From the NCBI GenBank assembly GCA_905182995.1, contig CAJJDP010000108.1, forward strand, positions 77,722 to 141,721: 64,000 nt of DNA, read 5' to 3'. Below are positions 12,601 to 26,400 of this stretch, piece after piece. The stretch is from Paramecium octaurelia. Lineage: Eukaryota; Ciliophora; Oligohymenophorea; Peniculida; Parameciidae. Position numbers and translations under genes: made by a program. The notes beneath the pieces are model-generated. The model saw only the letters and a list, made by a program, of their open reading frames with translations. It ran no database searches and was not told where the DNA came from. Position 1 is the stretch's first letter, and each line of letters starts with the position of its first letter.

Positions 12601-12676
12601 CTTTGAATTTTAACCACTTCTCTTTTATAAATAATTGGCAATATTTTCAGATTTGATTTAATGTTAGCAAGACTGA
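9635..12676 (+). CDS. Predicted pseudokinase with long coiled-coil tail
   Basis: A 1,013-residue open frame with no intron. Residues ~8-260 form a protein kinase fold. The glycine loop is degenerate (EKYGQYLSGDQFKVYGAK), but the ATP lysine is present (VALK, K43). The catalytic loop is HRNLKPINF with Asn in place of the usual catalytic Asp (residue 131). DFG (153) and an APE (178) are retained, followed by SVDVWSLGVIWFQ. Loss of the HRD aspartate normally removes phosphotransfer, so a scaffold or regulatory role is likely. Residues ~270-1010 are Gln-rich coiled coil. It ends 61 bp from the convergent AGC-like kinase. Confidence 0.85.
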
Positions 12677-12737
12677 TTATATATATTACTTTTTATTCAA
12701 ATTAAATTGCATACTATAATCAAATATTTAATCAAGA

Positions 12738-14465
12738 TCAATTTAAATTCAGAGTGCTACTTGTACTTTTAGTTAGCTTCAATTACATCTTTGTATTTTA
12801 GTCATAGTTATATCCAAAAAATAAATCTACAATAGAGTAATCTTTTACTTTAGATGGAATTCTTTCTTAACAATAACTTATTTTCGATTAAATCATCCTA
12901 AGATTCCGTTTCAATGCTTAAATTGTATTCTAAGTTTTCCTATATAGGCTAATTTGAATATAATTAATTACTGAGGGAATAAATGGAGATTAGATTTCTT
13001 TGTTTAAGAGTTTATTCCATGGAACACCTTAGAGCCAAATATGTTTTTTAATTTCATCAGGTCCATTAAATCCTAATCTGCTAGTTTATTTTCTCTATAT
13101 TAGTTTATTAATGAAATCAGCTGCCTCAAGAGACCAATCGTTAGGAATTTAAGTTCTTTTTACTTGAACTTATTTTGATATGATTTGATCTTTGATTTCC
13201 TATCTTGATTTACCATTGTATGGTCGATAACCTAACATAAATTCATAAGTCATAACTCCCAGAGCGAAATAATCAACAGCAATAGTATGATTTTATCTGC
13301 ACATAACTTCAGGAGCTAAGAATAGGATGAAATTAAGAAATACCCATATAGCCTGGGGTTCCACTATTATCAGATGAGTTTTCAGGTCTCCATATTCTAG
13401 CAATGCCTAGATCAGTTAATCTTGCATAACCTTTCGAATCTAAAACGATATTTTCAGGTTTAACATCTCTATGAATAACATTTTAATTGTGTAGATATTC
13501 CAGGGCCAGTATAACACAAGAAACAAAAAATTTTGTTTATAATTCATTAAATCTTCTTTATCTTCCTAAGTGTTATCTTAAGTCACCTCCAGTCAATAGA
13601 TCCATCACCAAGTATAGGTTTTCTCTATCTTAGAAGGAGTAGACCATATTAATTAGGAATGGATGCTTAAATTATGTCAAAAGATTGCGTTCATTTAGAA
13701 CAGAATTCACACTTCTTTTAGCAATGATTTTAGCCTTTGACATTTCTTTCATTGCATAGAGAGTTCTATTCTTCTTTAACTCAACTTTCCACACTTTACC
13801 AAAGCCTCCCTTGCCTATAATAAAATGATAAGCAAAATTTGATTTATTAACACAAACTTAAGTGTCAACCTTTAGTTCTTCATCATTTTCATAATCATCC
13901 TATTATTATTTTTTAATTGTTGTTTTTTATAATTATTATGTTGATCCATACTTAAGTAGTAATTGTTGGAAGATGTTTTCAAAATTTTTCAAGTTTTTAC
14001 TACTGATATTTGATTAAGGAACTTGAAGAACCTAAGCAATATCATTCATATTAATATTAATCAATTATTTTTGTTTCAATGTCTTTTCTGATGATAGCTT
14101 ATTCCAATTCAAGTAAAATTCATTTGCTAAATTCTTTTTTATTGGCAGGCCCGATTGTTTTGGTGATTTTTAAATAGATATTTACATGGGACTTTTTGAT
14201 CTGGATCGAAAACTGTCAATACTTAAGAAATTAGGGGTTTTCCGCATCTATGCTTCGTCGTTGAAATTGATGGAGTTACTAAAATTATGAATTCATATTA
14301 CATCAGAGTTCTGTCTTAAGAGTTATGTTTTATTGGATTTTGAAGCAATTTATGATTAGCTAGAGGGGATTTACTATTAAGAAATCTATCAGACGGAAAA
14401 TTGCAATTTATTTGTTGATTCTTTGGAGAAAGTCTCTCCTATAGATTTCGAAAATGGTTATACAT
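12738..14465 (-). CDS. AGC-like Ser/Thr protein kinase
   Basis: Predicted 543 residues after removing four introns (14279-14301, then 28, 23 and 22 nt further in). The Ser/Lys-rich N-terminus (SIDSFRSRSKSPM) lacks a clear domain. The kinase domain starts near residue 205 with GKGGFGKVW, then AMKEMSKAKII, LVMDLLTGGDLR, HRDVKPENIVLD and GTPGYMAPEVM, followed by DYFALGVMTYEFMLGYRPY. The magnesium motif reads TDLGIAR, Leu replacing the Phe of DFG, a change that active kinases tolerate. A C-terminal FFGYNYD segment may be an AGC tail. The overall pattern is closest to PKA/PKG-type or Paramecium AGC-related kinases. No cyclic-nucleotide domain is present. The start at 14463-14465 is supported by a canonical intron that joins the N-terminal exon in frame. 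Confidence 0.85.
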
Positions 14466-14615
14466 TATTAATAATTTTAATACTGCTTATTTAGAACTGA
14501 TTCTTTTATTAAATTTATTGTAATATCCGTGTAGATGCACTTACGGCTTTACATATTGATATTATATTAAAATTATTAAAAGATAAGTATATATTTATTA
14601 AAATAAATAATACAA

Positions 14616-15630
14616 TCAATAAATAGGAAGTGCTTATTTGAAGAGTTATTATGCATAATAATAACCCGTAAATTAGGCGGAACATCCTATTAAATAATAA
14701 ATAAGGCAACTTTGGATTCCATTAAAGAAACCTAATTATATAGATAATTTAAATTACCCATGATTCCGTTTTTTTGTAAAATGTGTGTAGTACACATAAT
14801 TACACCTCCATCCAGCAAAACAGGTCTGAATTTTCGTTGAGATTTGAACAGAGCTGCCTCGCATTATAGTTAAGTTTTCACTACATCCAGAGGATACGAC
14901 GCAAGACAACAAGCTATTCCACTCAACCCTCCGCAAACAAGAGCCTACCAAAAACTAATATCGTCTGAGTGATTCCTTTGTTTGAATAGATATTTTGTAT
15001 ATTCATAAGTAGTAAAGAAAGCTAAACCTTATAGAATTATCAATACCTGCATTCTAAGGGACATCTCTAATTATGGTAGCTACTAATCCTTTGAACAATC
15101 CTCTGATACCCTCTCTCTACAATAATGTGACTACACATCTTAATGGAGACCTCAATTCATGATCAATATTTTTTATTTGCATTTGAAGCAAGCATTTAAT
15201 CATCTCAGCTGGACACACTACCATTGCATAAGCTACACCACTGACACCACCAGCAATTAGCCCTAGAATAGATATTATATTTACAAGGCACAAATTACGC
15301 TTAATTACTGCACGGATAAGGACAGAGCTCACGATATACTGCTTCATATACTGCAAACATTACTGCATTACAAGGTACTTCAGCAAGTATCGGAGATAAC
15401 ATTCCTTTATAATAAGCTTTAAACTAAACTCAAATAATTCATTACTCCTTCTTTTTTGTAAATGTTCAAACCCGTTCTAAAAATTGACTTTTTTTTGTTT
15501 CCCATAATCATGCGCACCTTTATCGTACTAAAATACATAAGATATTTTACTCAAAAGGATGTCCAAAAAGTCTAAAACATACTCCTGCAAATGCTCCACT
15601 GAAAACATCGGAAATTGATTGCTCTGCCAT
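14616..15630 (-). CDS. Mitochondrial carrier family (SLC25-type) transporter
   Basis: Predicted 299 residues after removing five introns (23, 25, 22, 19 and 26 nt). All three signature motifs of the family are visible, one per repeat: HPFDTIKVRM, CPAEMIKCLLQMQ and YPLDVVKTQLQ, fitting Px[DE]xx[KR]. Flanking glycine-rich helices such as FSGAFAGVCFRLFG, LIAGGVSGVAYAMVV and ALVCGGLSGIACCLASY support the six-helix fold. These proteins sit in the inner mitochondrial membrane and exchange metabolites. The substrate is not certain, although the motifs are of the general carnitine/ornithine carrier type. The final exon ends NQALPIY-like after a 26 nt intron. Confidence 0.85.
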
Positions 15631-15869
15631 GCTTAATACGTTTTCTTGTTTTATAAGTTAAAATTATTAAATTTGTTTTGAGTTTTTTTGCAATCTTTAT
15701 TGTCCAATAATGGGTAATAAAATTTTACTATAAATCTTTTAATCCGCAATATGATAAATAATTATTATAAAAATTATTATAAATCAACTTTGAAGCATTA
15801 AAGAAAATTAACCCATCATTTCACAGATTCTCATTTACATCGATATAATATAAAATTATTTAATTAAAA

Positions 15870-17030
15870 ATGCTCAATCAAAATAATGTTCATAATGATC
15901 GATTGATTCAAGTATTTTCCTGCGACATGCTTGATGGAAGTATCCAATAAGATAGATGGAAAAAGGGAAAGCTCTTCATTATGGAAAAATCATTACATTT
16001 CTCATCTCTCTTTAATTATTCTACAACTACATTTGGATTCAATCAATAAATCACTAAATTACAATGTACATACTTCTACCTATCTAAGATTCATAAATCA
16101 AAGAATTTGATGAAAATGATGAAAATGATACCTTGATAATTACTACTCACAAATAAAATTAACTATATTTTAGAAATTTCTATGCACAAAGACCATAAAT
16201 TATGGAAATCTTGAGGACCATTAATTTAAAAAATGAAGATTTTGAACCCATCCTTGAAAATGACTCATTTGATTGGGATGCCTATAATAATTTCAGCTAA
16301 CAAATTCTTCCTTAATTATTAAGGCTTAAGGATGGGAATTAATACAATCCACCTACTACTTTCGAAATAGAAGGATTAGATATTCATGAAGTCTTTGCTT
16401 TACTATATGATGATGTCCCCTATTAACCAAGTTAATATTTCAACCTTGCAATAAAAGAAGTCGATAAAACAAAATAATATTAAAATGTACTTCATTTCTT
16501 TTTTGAATAAATTCTTGGAGATTAATCAATAAAATGCGATCCTTACATTCCCTAAGTACCTGAATACTTAAGAACAGGAAATTAATCCAAAGGGCCGACT
16601 CATTAATAATAATAAATTGAAAATTTACCCACTAGAACTATTAATTACGTGCATCCTACAAAATTACCATTCTTTGGTACTATTAATCCTAAGGTAAAAA
16701 TGGTTCAAAGATTACTTTTGATTAATTAAAATGAATTTATTGTCTAAGTCTAATCAGAAACCTCAGGATTACCTAAGAGTGATTGTTATAAAATGATGTC
16801 ACATGAAAAAGCTATTAGAATTGGTCATAAAAAATTGTATATATGTTATTTAATTCACCCTTAGTCGTATTGAATGTACTTTCACTATTGAATGGTCATA
16901 AAGAATTATGATTATTTCTAGTTAAGTTGATAATGCAGGTGCAATTGAATCAAAAAGAGTTCTTGAAACATATTACATACCATATGCTAGAGCAAGATTA
17001 GCAGAATCATTAAAATTAAAAGAATAATAT

Positions 17031-17099
<69 letters not shown>

Positions 17100-17426
17100 G
17101 ATTAATTAAATTCAAGTCAAATTATTGCTGATCAACCTTCGATGGTCCACATAAGAAGATAAATTAAAAGTGAAAGTTAGATTTTCTAGTAAAAATTTTA
17201 AATTAGTCCTCATAAAAATCAAGATCTAAATTATGAAAGAATTTAAGAGTTAGATTCAAAATAATAAAAATTAGAAAACTAAGTCAAACAATTATAATTA
17301 TAAATTGTCCTATAAGAAAAATAAATCAAAAAAATAAGTGATGAATAACAAGCTTTAATATTGATCAGTAGAACATTAGGTATAGTCATTTTATTTATTC
17401 TTTTAACTAATTGGCTAATGAAATGA
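15870..17426 (+). CDS. GRAM/VASt-domain protein with C-terminal membrane anchor
   Basis: Predicted 501 residues after removing introns of 23 nt (near 16060) and 28 nt (near 16840). Residues ~1-100 resemble a GRAM domain (LFIMEKSLHFSSLFNYST, then KEFDENDTLIITTHK). Residues ~130-335 resemble a VASt domain: DIHEVFALLYDDVPY, LPFFGTINPKVKMVQRLLLI, FIVQVQSETSGLPKSDCYKM and a final ESKRVLETYYIPYARARL. After a pure Gln tract coded by 18 TAA codons come a coiled coil and a terminal hydrophobic helix (LILISRTLGIVILFILLTNW). GRAM-VASt proteins of the GRAMD1/Lam group move sterols at ER contact sites. Sterol transfer here is inference from the architecture. Confidence 0.75.
17046..17099 (+). repeat. (TAA)18 microsatellite encoding polyglutamine
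   Basis: Eighteen uninterrupted TAA triplets in frame within the GRAM/VASt gene, preceded by a shorter broken run. Under the ciliate code they encode 18 Gln. They link the VASt domain to the C-terminal coiled coil and membrane helix. The length is likely to vary between strains. Confidence 0.95.
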
Positions 17427-18333
17427 TAAAGAGTATTTTTTTAATTTCTTATATTCCATTTTATAAATTTATATTTTATTAAAGTCAAATGCAAAATCAA
17501 AAGAATGAAGACGAAATTATTTTAAATCTAAAATTTAGTCATGGTTCTCTTTGTGTTTCTAAACTATCTTTAGTCTTATTAGAAATAGTTTCGAATTTAT
17601 CATATTAAGTTCTAATATTGTCTCATTTCATTCCATTATTCAGAGGAGTTATATTTCAAATTCATATTAACTCATTGTTTTTAAGACTTCTTGCTTCTTC
17701 TTTTAATTAAAATTCTAGACTTAAATGATAGGTTTTGAAATTCAAGACATTAAATTAATGAGTTTGACATTTATGTAATTATTATTACAAATCAACTTTC
17801 ATAGCATAATTAAATTAACCATAACAATATAATTAAAAAATGAAATAATAATAAAAAAGGTTATTGAGTGTAGTTTCTATTGATGCATCATGATCTATAT
17901 TTTTTAAACTACATTCACGGGACAATTAAAACATAACTTTCTGTTAAACCTTATTTTCACTAAAAATACAGATTATGGAATTTAGCAATTCCAATTTTAA
18001 ATTGGAATAAATTGTACCTATTTAAACACAAATGGGTGTTGATATTCAATTAATCAATAATTTAACGAATAAAAGTATAATTACAGCTAAACCGGTGTGG
18101 TAATCCCAATCTCAAGAATTGTAGCAAATTTTTAGCATATGGTCTAATAATTTTAAAATAATACTCACTAAATGAATAATTTTCTAATATTTATAATTTA
18201 ATATATGTTTAAATTCAGAATCTTGTTACTATATAAAAAACCAGAAATACTGGGATGGAAATTAAGAAACTTAAAGGGTAAGAAATAAAATTTCAATGCA
18301 ATATATATTGACAGATAAACTGCTTATTTTTAA
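17427..18333. other. Intergenic region with weak small-gene candidates
   Basis: No well-supported gene in 907 bp. A 79-codon plus-strand frame at 17489-17728 and a ~68-codon frame starting at 17975 (MEFSNSNFKLEQ...) are open, but both lengths are compatible with chance and both strands read equally well. The second frame is stopped by a TGA that no short intron removes. A near-perfect inverted repeat with 10 bp arms (attccaattt / aaattggaat) lies at 17988-18008. Confidence 0.4.
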
Positions 18334-19389
18334 TCAACTATCCTATAATTCATCAAATTAAAATTTTTTAGTATTCTTGTCGCTAGAGGTGATTTTAGAG
18401 CTGGATTCATTTTTATCTTCTAATATTATTTACTCCTCTATAGGACGTTATTCAGAATTATATCCATTTTGATTTTGTAAAGCAGGTTGTGAGTTATACC
18501 TATTAATATTGGTAACTATTTAGGTATTCATTTTTTTTTTATTGTTTCTTTGTGATAATTTCATAAGGAAAGCTGTTGTTTATTTACTTATTTAATCATT
18601 TTTAATTTTTTCAATTTTTTATTAATCACTTTTGTATTAATCGATTAAATCACTTGCTTCTTTATTTTCATCAAACAAAAATAGCTATTGCTTCAAATCT
18701 AATGTCATATTTTCTTTTCGTTCGTCTTATTGTGATTACACTCTATTATGTACATCATTTTGGAATTATTCATTATCAAAATCAACACTTGAGGTGTTAT
18801 TAATGCTATGCTTATTATTTATTTTCTAATTGAGTGTTTCAGTAACAGAGTCTTCATTAAAATGGAACGTAGAAGCTTTAGTATCTCGCATAACTACAGC
18901 AGTCTTTGAATATTATTGATCTTAATTTTCTTAATCGTTTTGATGAATATTAACATCTATTTTAGGGGGAGGCAGATTTTTTTTCTGAATTTTTGGAGAT
19001 TCCTGAGGCTTCTATTAAGGAGGTACTGACGGCTGAGTGACAACGGGATTGAGTATTAATTTATTCAATTGAATTTGAAAATATTTGTATGATTAATCTT
19101 GTATTTCTTTAAAGTGTTCTACTCCTAGCTGAATATAAATGTGAAAGAAAATTACCATATACAAATTAATTAGATTTCTAAGAGCATCATCGTTTGTGTA
19201 TTCACTTAAGACTAATATAATGTCATTGTCAAGGATTTGTTAAGCAAAATCTTTAGGGATTTGTTTTCCTAACTCGTACAATTGATTGTTTACATACTTT
19301 AGGAGTGACGCATGTTAGCCTTAGGACTGGATGCTCTAAACTAAAAGTTAAGAAGAAATCAATACTAATTTAGAAAAGTATTCTGACAT
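18334..19389 (-). CDS. Hypothetical protein with proline-rich and charged linker
   Basis: A 351-codon frame without introns, from ATG at 19387-19389. The first ~125 residues look helical and globular (YVNNQLYELGKQIPKDFAQQ). A Pro/Lys/Gln-rich linker follows (PSVPPQQKPQESPKIQKK, then NLPPPKIDV), then a polar, Asn/Gln/Glu-rich tail. I recognise no family. The same frame stays open upstream to an ATG at 19642-19644, overlapping the Myb gene's stop by two bases. I chose the downstream start because 19390-19640 has intergenic composition, but an extension of up to 85 residues is possible. Confidence 0.6.
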
Positions 19390-19640
19390 TATAATTTTTA
19401 GGTATTATATAAATATATAATGTTTTATGTAAATATAAAAACTATAATTCTTAGATTTAGTAATTAAATAATAGTAATTAATATTTGGATTCATTTTGTT
19501 AATAAGATGTAATAATAAATTATTTAATTGAAGATATATTTTATAGAACTGAATTATACTAATATCGACACTATACATTAATGGATCAATCTCAGTCATT
19601 TTGTTAAGTATTATTGAACATACGCTCATAAACCTGTTCA

Positions 19641-20275
19641 TCATTGACTAATTTTCTTCTAACTTTACCCTAAATATGGTTCTGGAATTCTTACAATATG
19701 ATCTAATGGGTTAAATTTCGAGTAATGAGAACGACACTAACAAGCAGTTCGAGTCGGTATTTCAATTGACATCATTTTAAAAACTCTGTTCAGCTTTTTT
19801 TAGACACTTGTCTAGAATAATTCTTTATTTTATCTAACAAATTTTAAATATTTGTAATGCTCTTCGTTTGTCCAATGTCCTAAAATTAGAATATAAAATA
19901 ACCTCTACGGTTTTGAATTATCTAACTATTGGATTTTTTAACCTGTCGCACTGTCTCTACTTTCTACAAGAGTTTGTCAGAATTATCCTCTTCATTCTTC
20001 TTCTCACAGAGATTTTGAGCAGGAATATCAGTTTAATTAATGAGATTGTCTTCTTGTTTAATGTAAGGAGGATTTGGGATTTTAGGCAACTTCATCTAGG
20101 TTTGTTCTGTACTCCAGTTGATATAATTTGGTTATTAAAAGTAATGAAGAGGATAAGATTCATTCTATAGATATGGTTAAGGGGCCTAAACATTCATAAC
20201 AAAAGTGATTACCATATAGGTTGAAACTTAAGGATAGTAAGGGTTGTAGTTAGAATAATACACTTGTGGATTCAT
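19641..20275 (-). CDS. Myb/SANT-domain protein
   Basis: Predicted 192 residues after removing introns of 27 and 29 nt. The N-terminus is Tyr/Pro/Asn-rich and disordered (MNPQVYYSNYNPYYPQ). An acidic linker (EKKNEEDNSDK) leads to a Myb/SANT-like three-helix unit at ~115-170: RGHWTNEEHYKYLKFVRQ, then RTACQCRSHYSKF in the third helix, which has the R-x-x-x-Q-x-R-S-H-x-x-K pattern of single-repeat SHAQKY-type Myb proteins. DNA binding and transcriptional control are therefore likely. The plus strand here has a hydrophobic open frame (19868-20170) that is only the antisense shadow. Confidence 0.75.
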
Positions 20276-21242
20276 AGCAAAGTCTGCCTAGTGGTTTTAA
20301 TTATAATACTTGGTTGAAATTAGGAAGGAGAAGTACTGTATGAAAAGGGGTTGGATTGCATGCTTTATTTTTGTTTAAAATTTAGTTAACTTGAATCATT
20401 TAATCGAGAATATATAGTGCGAAAGAAACAAGATTTTCTCATTTATAAAGTCAATATTATTTTACCCCCCTAATTTGAACTTCGTTCTCCCTTTAGAAAC
20501 CTTATCGATATATTTATACAATTAAATCTGACAAAAATTTTATTTATCATGTAATAACCCCACACTCATCCATACTCTACACCCATGTAGTCTCTCTGCC
20601 AATTCACTCTATTGCCTATTACTTATTGAAATAGGTCTCCCTGCTTCTTTCTACTCTCCCTTTTTAATCCCAGTAAAATTCAAAAATCGTCATTAATAAT
20701 CCTAATTATTGTTGTTTCATACTTAAAATTAATCTCAAATGCTATTTTTATATAAGCATTTTACAGAAACTATATTTTTCTTATTAAATCCTTAGTTATT
20801 ATTTAAAATGTCCTCCTTCCAAAATCACACTCTCTTTTTTGGAATTCCCTTTTATTGTTAATTTCATCCCTAAATTATAAGTGTTTCTTATAAGTAATTT
20901 CCTTCAAACATTAAAATAAATAGCATTCAGTATATATATTTTAATTATATTTAAACAAAATTTATAACGAGGTATCCAAATAAATAATAATAACAATAAT
21001 TATTTAAGCTTATTGTATTTATATTTCACAGTAAATTACTATAGACATCTACCCATTCCATCCTCCCGCATCAATTATTAACAAAAATCTTAAATTTCAT
21101 CAATGACATCACTCACTCTCTCTTCTCATTCCTCTATCCCTATTTAATATTATACTCTCTGGTGATCTACCATCATCAAGAATCTAAAGCACTTATAATC
21201 CATTATTCAATATTATATTTTTAATTAATAACGAGAATCGAA
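20276..21242. other. Long intergenic region (967 bp)
   Basis: Between the divergent Myb and DYRK genes. The middle (20560-20690) is pyrimidine-rich on the plus strand and less AT-rich than usual. The frame of the DYRK gene is open from 20810, but the translation is low in complexity and I regard it as untranslated. A 16 bp motif at 20471-20486 recurs upstream of DRC3. No RNA gene was recognised. Confidence 0.4.
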
Positions 21243-23339
<2,097 letters not shown>

Positions 23340-23406
23340 TATTACTATCTTAATTTCAATATATTATTAAATATTTCTATAATAGGTAAAATTGTATTAG
23401 TTTTAT

Positions 23407-26400
23407 TCAATACTAATTTTAAGAATTTGATATTATGTTAAATTCTATAATTTAGGTAAATTATCTCTTTTTAAAGGTCTCTTACTTAAGGAGTTCTTTT
23501 ATTTTCTCTTAATTTTTTATAGCACCCTATAACTTTGTCTTAAAGGCTTACTTAATCTGTATTTCTAGTTTTTCAATAATTGTCTCCATCTATTATTGAT
23601 CTTTTTCCATTTCTTCTATCATCATTTTAAATTAACCCTTAAACAAAATATTATTGTATCTCTATAATAAATCTTAAGCTTCCTTCTCTTTTGTGCTATT
23701 ACTTTCTTTTTCAGATTGGTATTTTTGATAAAAATTTTTTTAATAGTCGCTTTTATTGATTTATTTCTTTATTTACCTATTTGCAAATTCTTTTATTCTT
23801 TAATAATATTTTGTGATATGAGACTGCTTTATGTAATTAACTAGAGCATAATATAATGTATAAGATTCTAAATTGCATAGAAATGTCTTATTGAATTCTA
23901 GAATCTCATTATGCTTAGGTAATTTCTTCTTAAAATCATCTAAATTGGAAATAGCTTTTTAAATTTATTCTTTTAACTAATTTAATTATGATAAACTTAA
24001 TTGAGAATTAAATATCTTATCATTTATCTAAATTATTTCTTCTGATAATTCAAGATTTTACATTTATAATTCTTCGTAAGTTTCCATTAGTTTAGTATCC
24101 ATAGGGATGATTTTTATTTCTTTACTTTTTTCATTCACAGAATTCATTAAAAGTTCTAATTCTCCTCCTGCTTTCTAGCTATCTTTTTATAATTGCGCAA
24201 CCAAAACTTTAATTTGATTTTTGAAAGACCCGTTTAATTTCTCTAGTTGACTAAACTTTTCCTCAATTAATCTTTTGTTTTCACCAAATAATTCCAAATT
24301 ATCTTTCAAATATTGACTTTCTTTTTCTAAAGTTTCTTTAAGTTAAATTATCTTCTCATTCATTTTCCTCAAGAACTCTATGCTTTTACATTCAATTTTA
24401 ATTGAACTTTTAGCTTTTTAGAATTGCATGAATAAGGTTTGCAATTGAGTATTTAACTTAAATATTTCCTTTTCATATTGGCTATTTTATTATTCCTCTT
24501 AGATTAGCAAATATAATTTAGTCAAGTTTTCTGTTTCATCATCCACTTGTTATTATAACTTTTCCTAAAATTATTCCAATTCATCTATTTAAATAATTGA
24601 GGTTCTACAGGAATCATTTATATCAGATTATTAGCACCTCTTGAATAAGTTTTAATACTCAGATATTTTTAAAACTATTTTTTCAATTTTTTCTTTAATC
24701 ATGCTCTAATATGAAGTAGCTATATTATGTTGATTGCTAAATAAATTATCAAACTATTTTTTTAAATTTGTAAATTTATCAATAGAATTATTTAATTGTG
24801 TTTATGCAGTTTCAAATACTTTTATTCTTTTCTCTTTTCTTTATTAAGTTTATTCATCATGATAAATTTATTGAGTTATATCGTTATGTTATTTCCAAAA
24901 ATAATATAATTACTTTTAAATTGAGTCATTAATTTATTAAAATTTTTAATATTCCTAAAATATCTTGCCATTCAATATTAATTGTAAATCATTCGTTTGC
25001 AAATTTTACTCTTAAACGCTAGTAATAATTTGGTTAATTACTTATTTATACTTAAGATTTGGAGATAAATAAGTAAATTTCTCGATATAATCATCTAACT
25101 ACATTTCTAAATCATATATTTTATTTTGCTATATATCAATAAAATCTTAGTCAATCTTTTGAATACTTTAAATCGTATTTCTAGTTTAAATTTTTAAGTG
25201 ACTCAAAGTTTATTAAATATCTTCAAGTTTGCAGATAAGAGATTGATATTGAATAATCTACTATATTTACTCAAATTTACAAATATTACTCTCTTTTTGT
25301 CTTAAAATTTCTAATTCTTATTCAATTTTCTCATATGATTTTATAAAATATTGAATCTGAACTTTCTCTTAAAAATCAAACTTAATTTCTTAGTAAATTT
25401 ACATTTTTTCCTTAATTGTATTAAAATTTGAAGTAGTGGACTATATACACTATTTTGAATTGTTAATTTGTGTTTAATAGGTTTCCTTTAATTTTTTCAA
25501 TTATTGCTCTCTTTCTTATTTTTGATTCTCAATTTATTATGTAGTTCTTAATTACTATTCAATAGCATTTACTTACTCAGATATCTTATTGATTACATTC
25601 AGTTATTTTGTAATAGAATTTTTCTGTTCACTAACCAATTTATCCTCTTATTCTTGAAGCTTCTCTAATGACTACAATTATTTTATCTCTTACTATGCTT
25701 ATAACATAATTGTTATTTATGAGTCATTTTACTCAATTTCCTTATTGATTTAAGATCTTAACTGTTCTTATTAATTACCTTACACATTTAAATCCATAAG
25801 ACTTTATAATTGCAATTTTAATTGATCAATAAATGATTAAATTGTATCTTAATATAATTACACCATATTAAGCAAATTTTATCTTTTTGCCTATAATTAT
25901 TATTAATATTGTAATTATTCTTTTTATTCCAGTTGAGTAACCTTTTCGTTGTATTCTAGTAAATATTTTCTTTCATATTCGAGCCTAAGATTTTCTTCTA
26001 GTTCTTTTGCTTGTTCTTAAATTTACTATTCTTTTTCTTGATTTGCTTCTAACTTTAGTTTTTTAATTTAAGAATAGTATTCATCATCTTTCTGCTTTCT
26101 AAACTATTCCATTTAATTTTAAAAGGATAATTCTTATTCTATTTTCAATTAGGTTATTTCTTAAATATCCTCTTCATATTTTTGAGTCTTTTCTTGTTAC
26201 TCTTTTATTTCATTTTGTTTTTGCTTTATCTATGTTTCTAAGTCAATTTTGTAATCATCCTTGATTTTTTCATATTTTGCTTTTATCTCTTATTCAATCT
26301 TCCTTTCTAAATCTTTTCTCATCCCTTCAAATTATTCTTGAAACTTCTCTTTGTTTATTGATATTTAATTCCTGGTTTCCTCCTAAATCTTTTTATCCTC

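Noticed and set aside
17869-17913. Inverted repeat tgtagttt / aaactaca
   Set aside because: Arms of 8 bp with a 29 bp loop are expected by chance in AT-rich DNA; no transposon-like partner or target duplication was seen.
19868-20170. Plus-strand 100-codon membrane-like frame
   Set aside because: Antisense to the Myb/SANT gene, which has a clear domain, two canonical introns and an exon sum divisible by three.
20810-21242. Upstream in-frame extension of the DYRK gene
   Set aside because: The frame is open, but the translation is low-complexity and the DNA has intergenic composition. Start at 21243 preferred.
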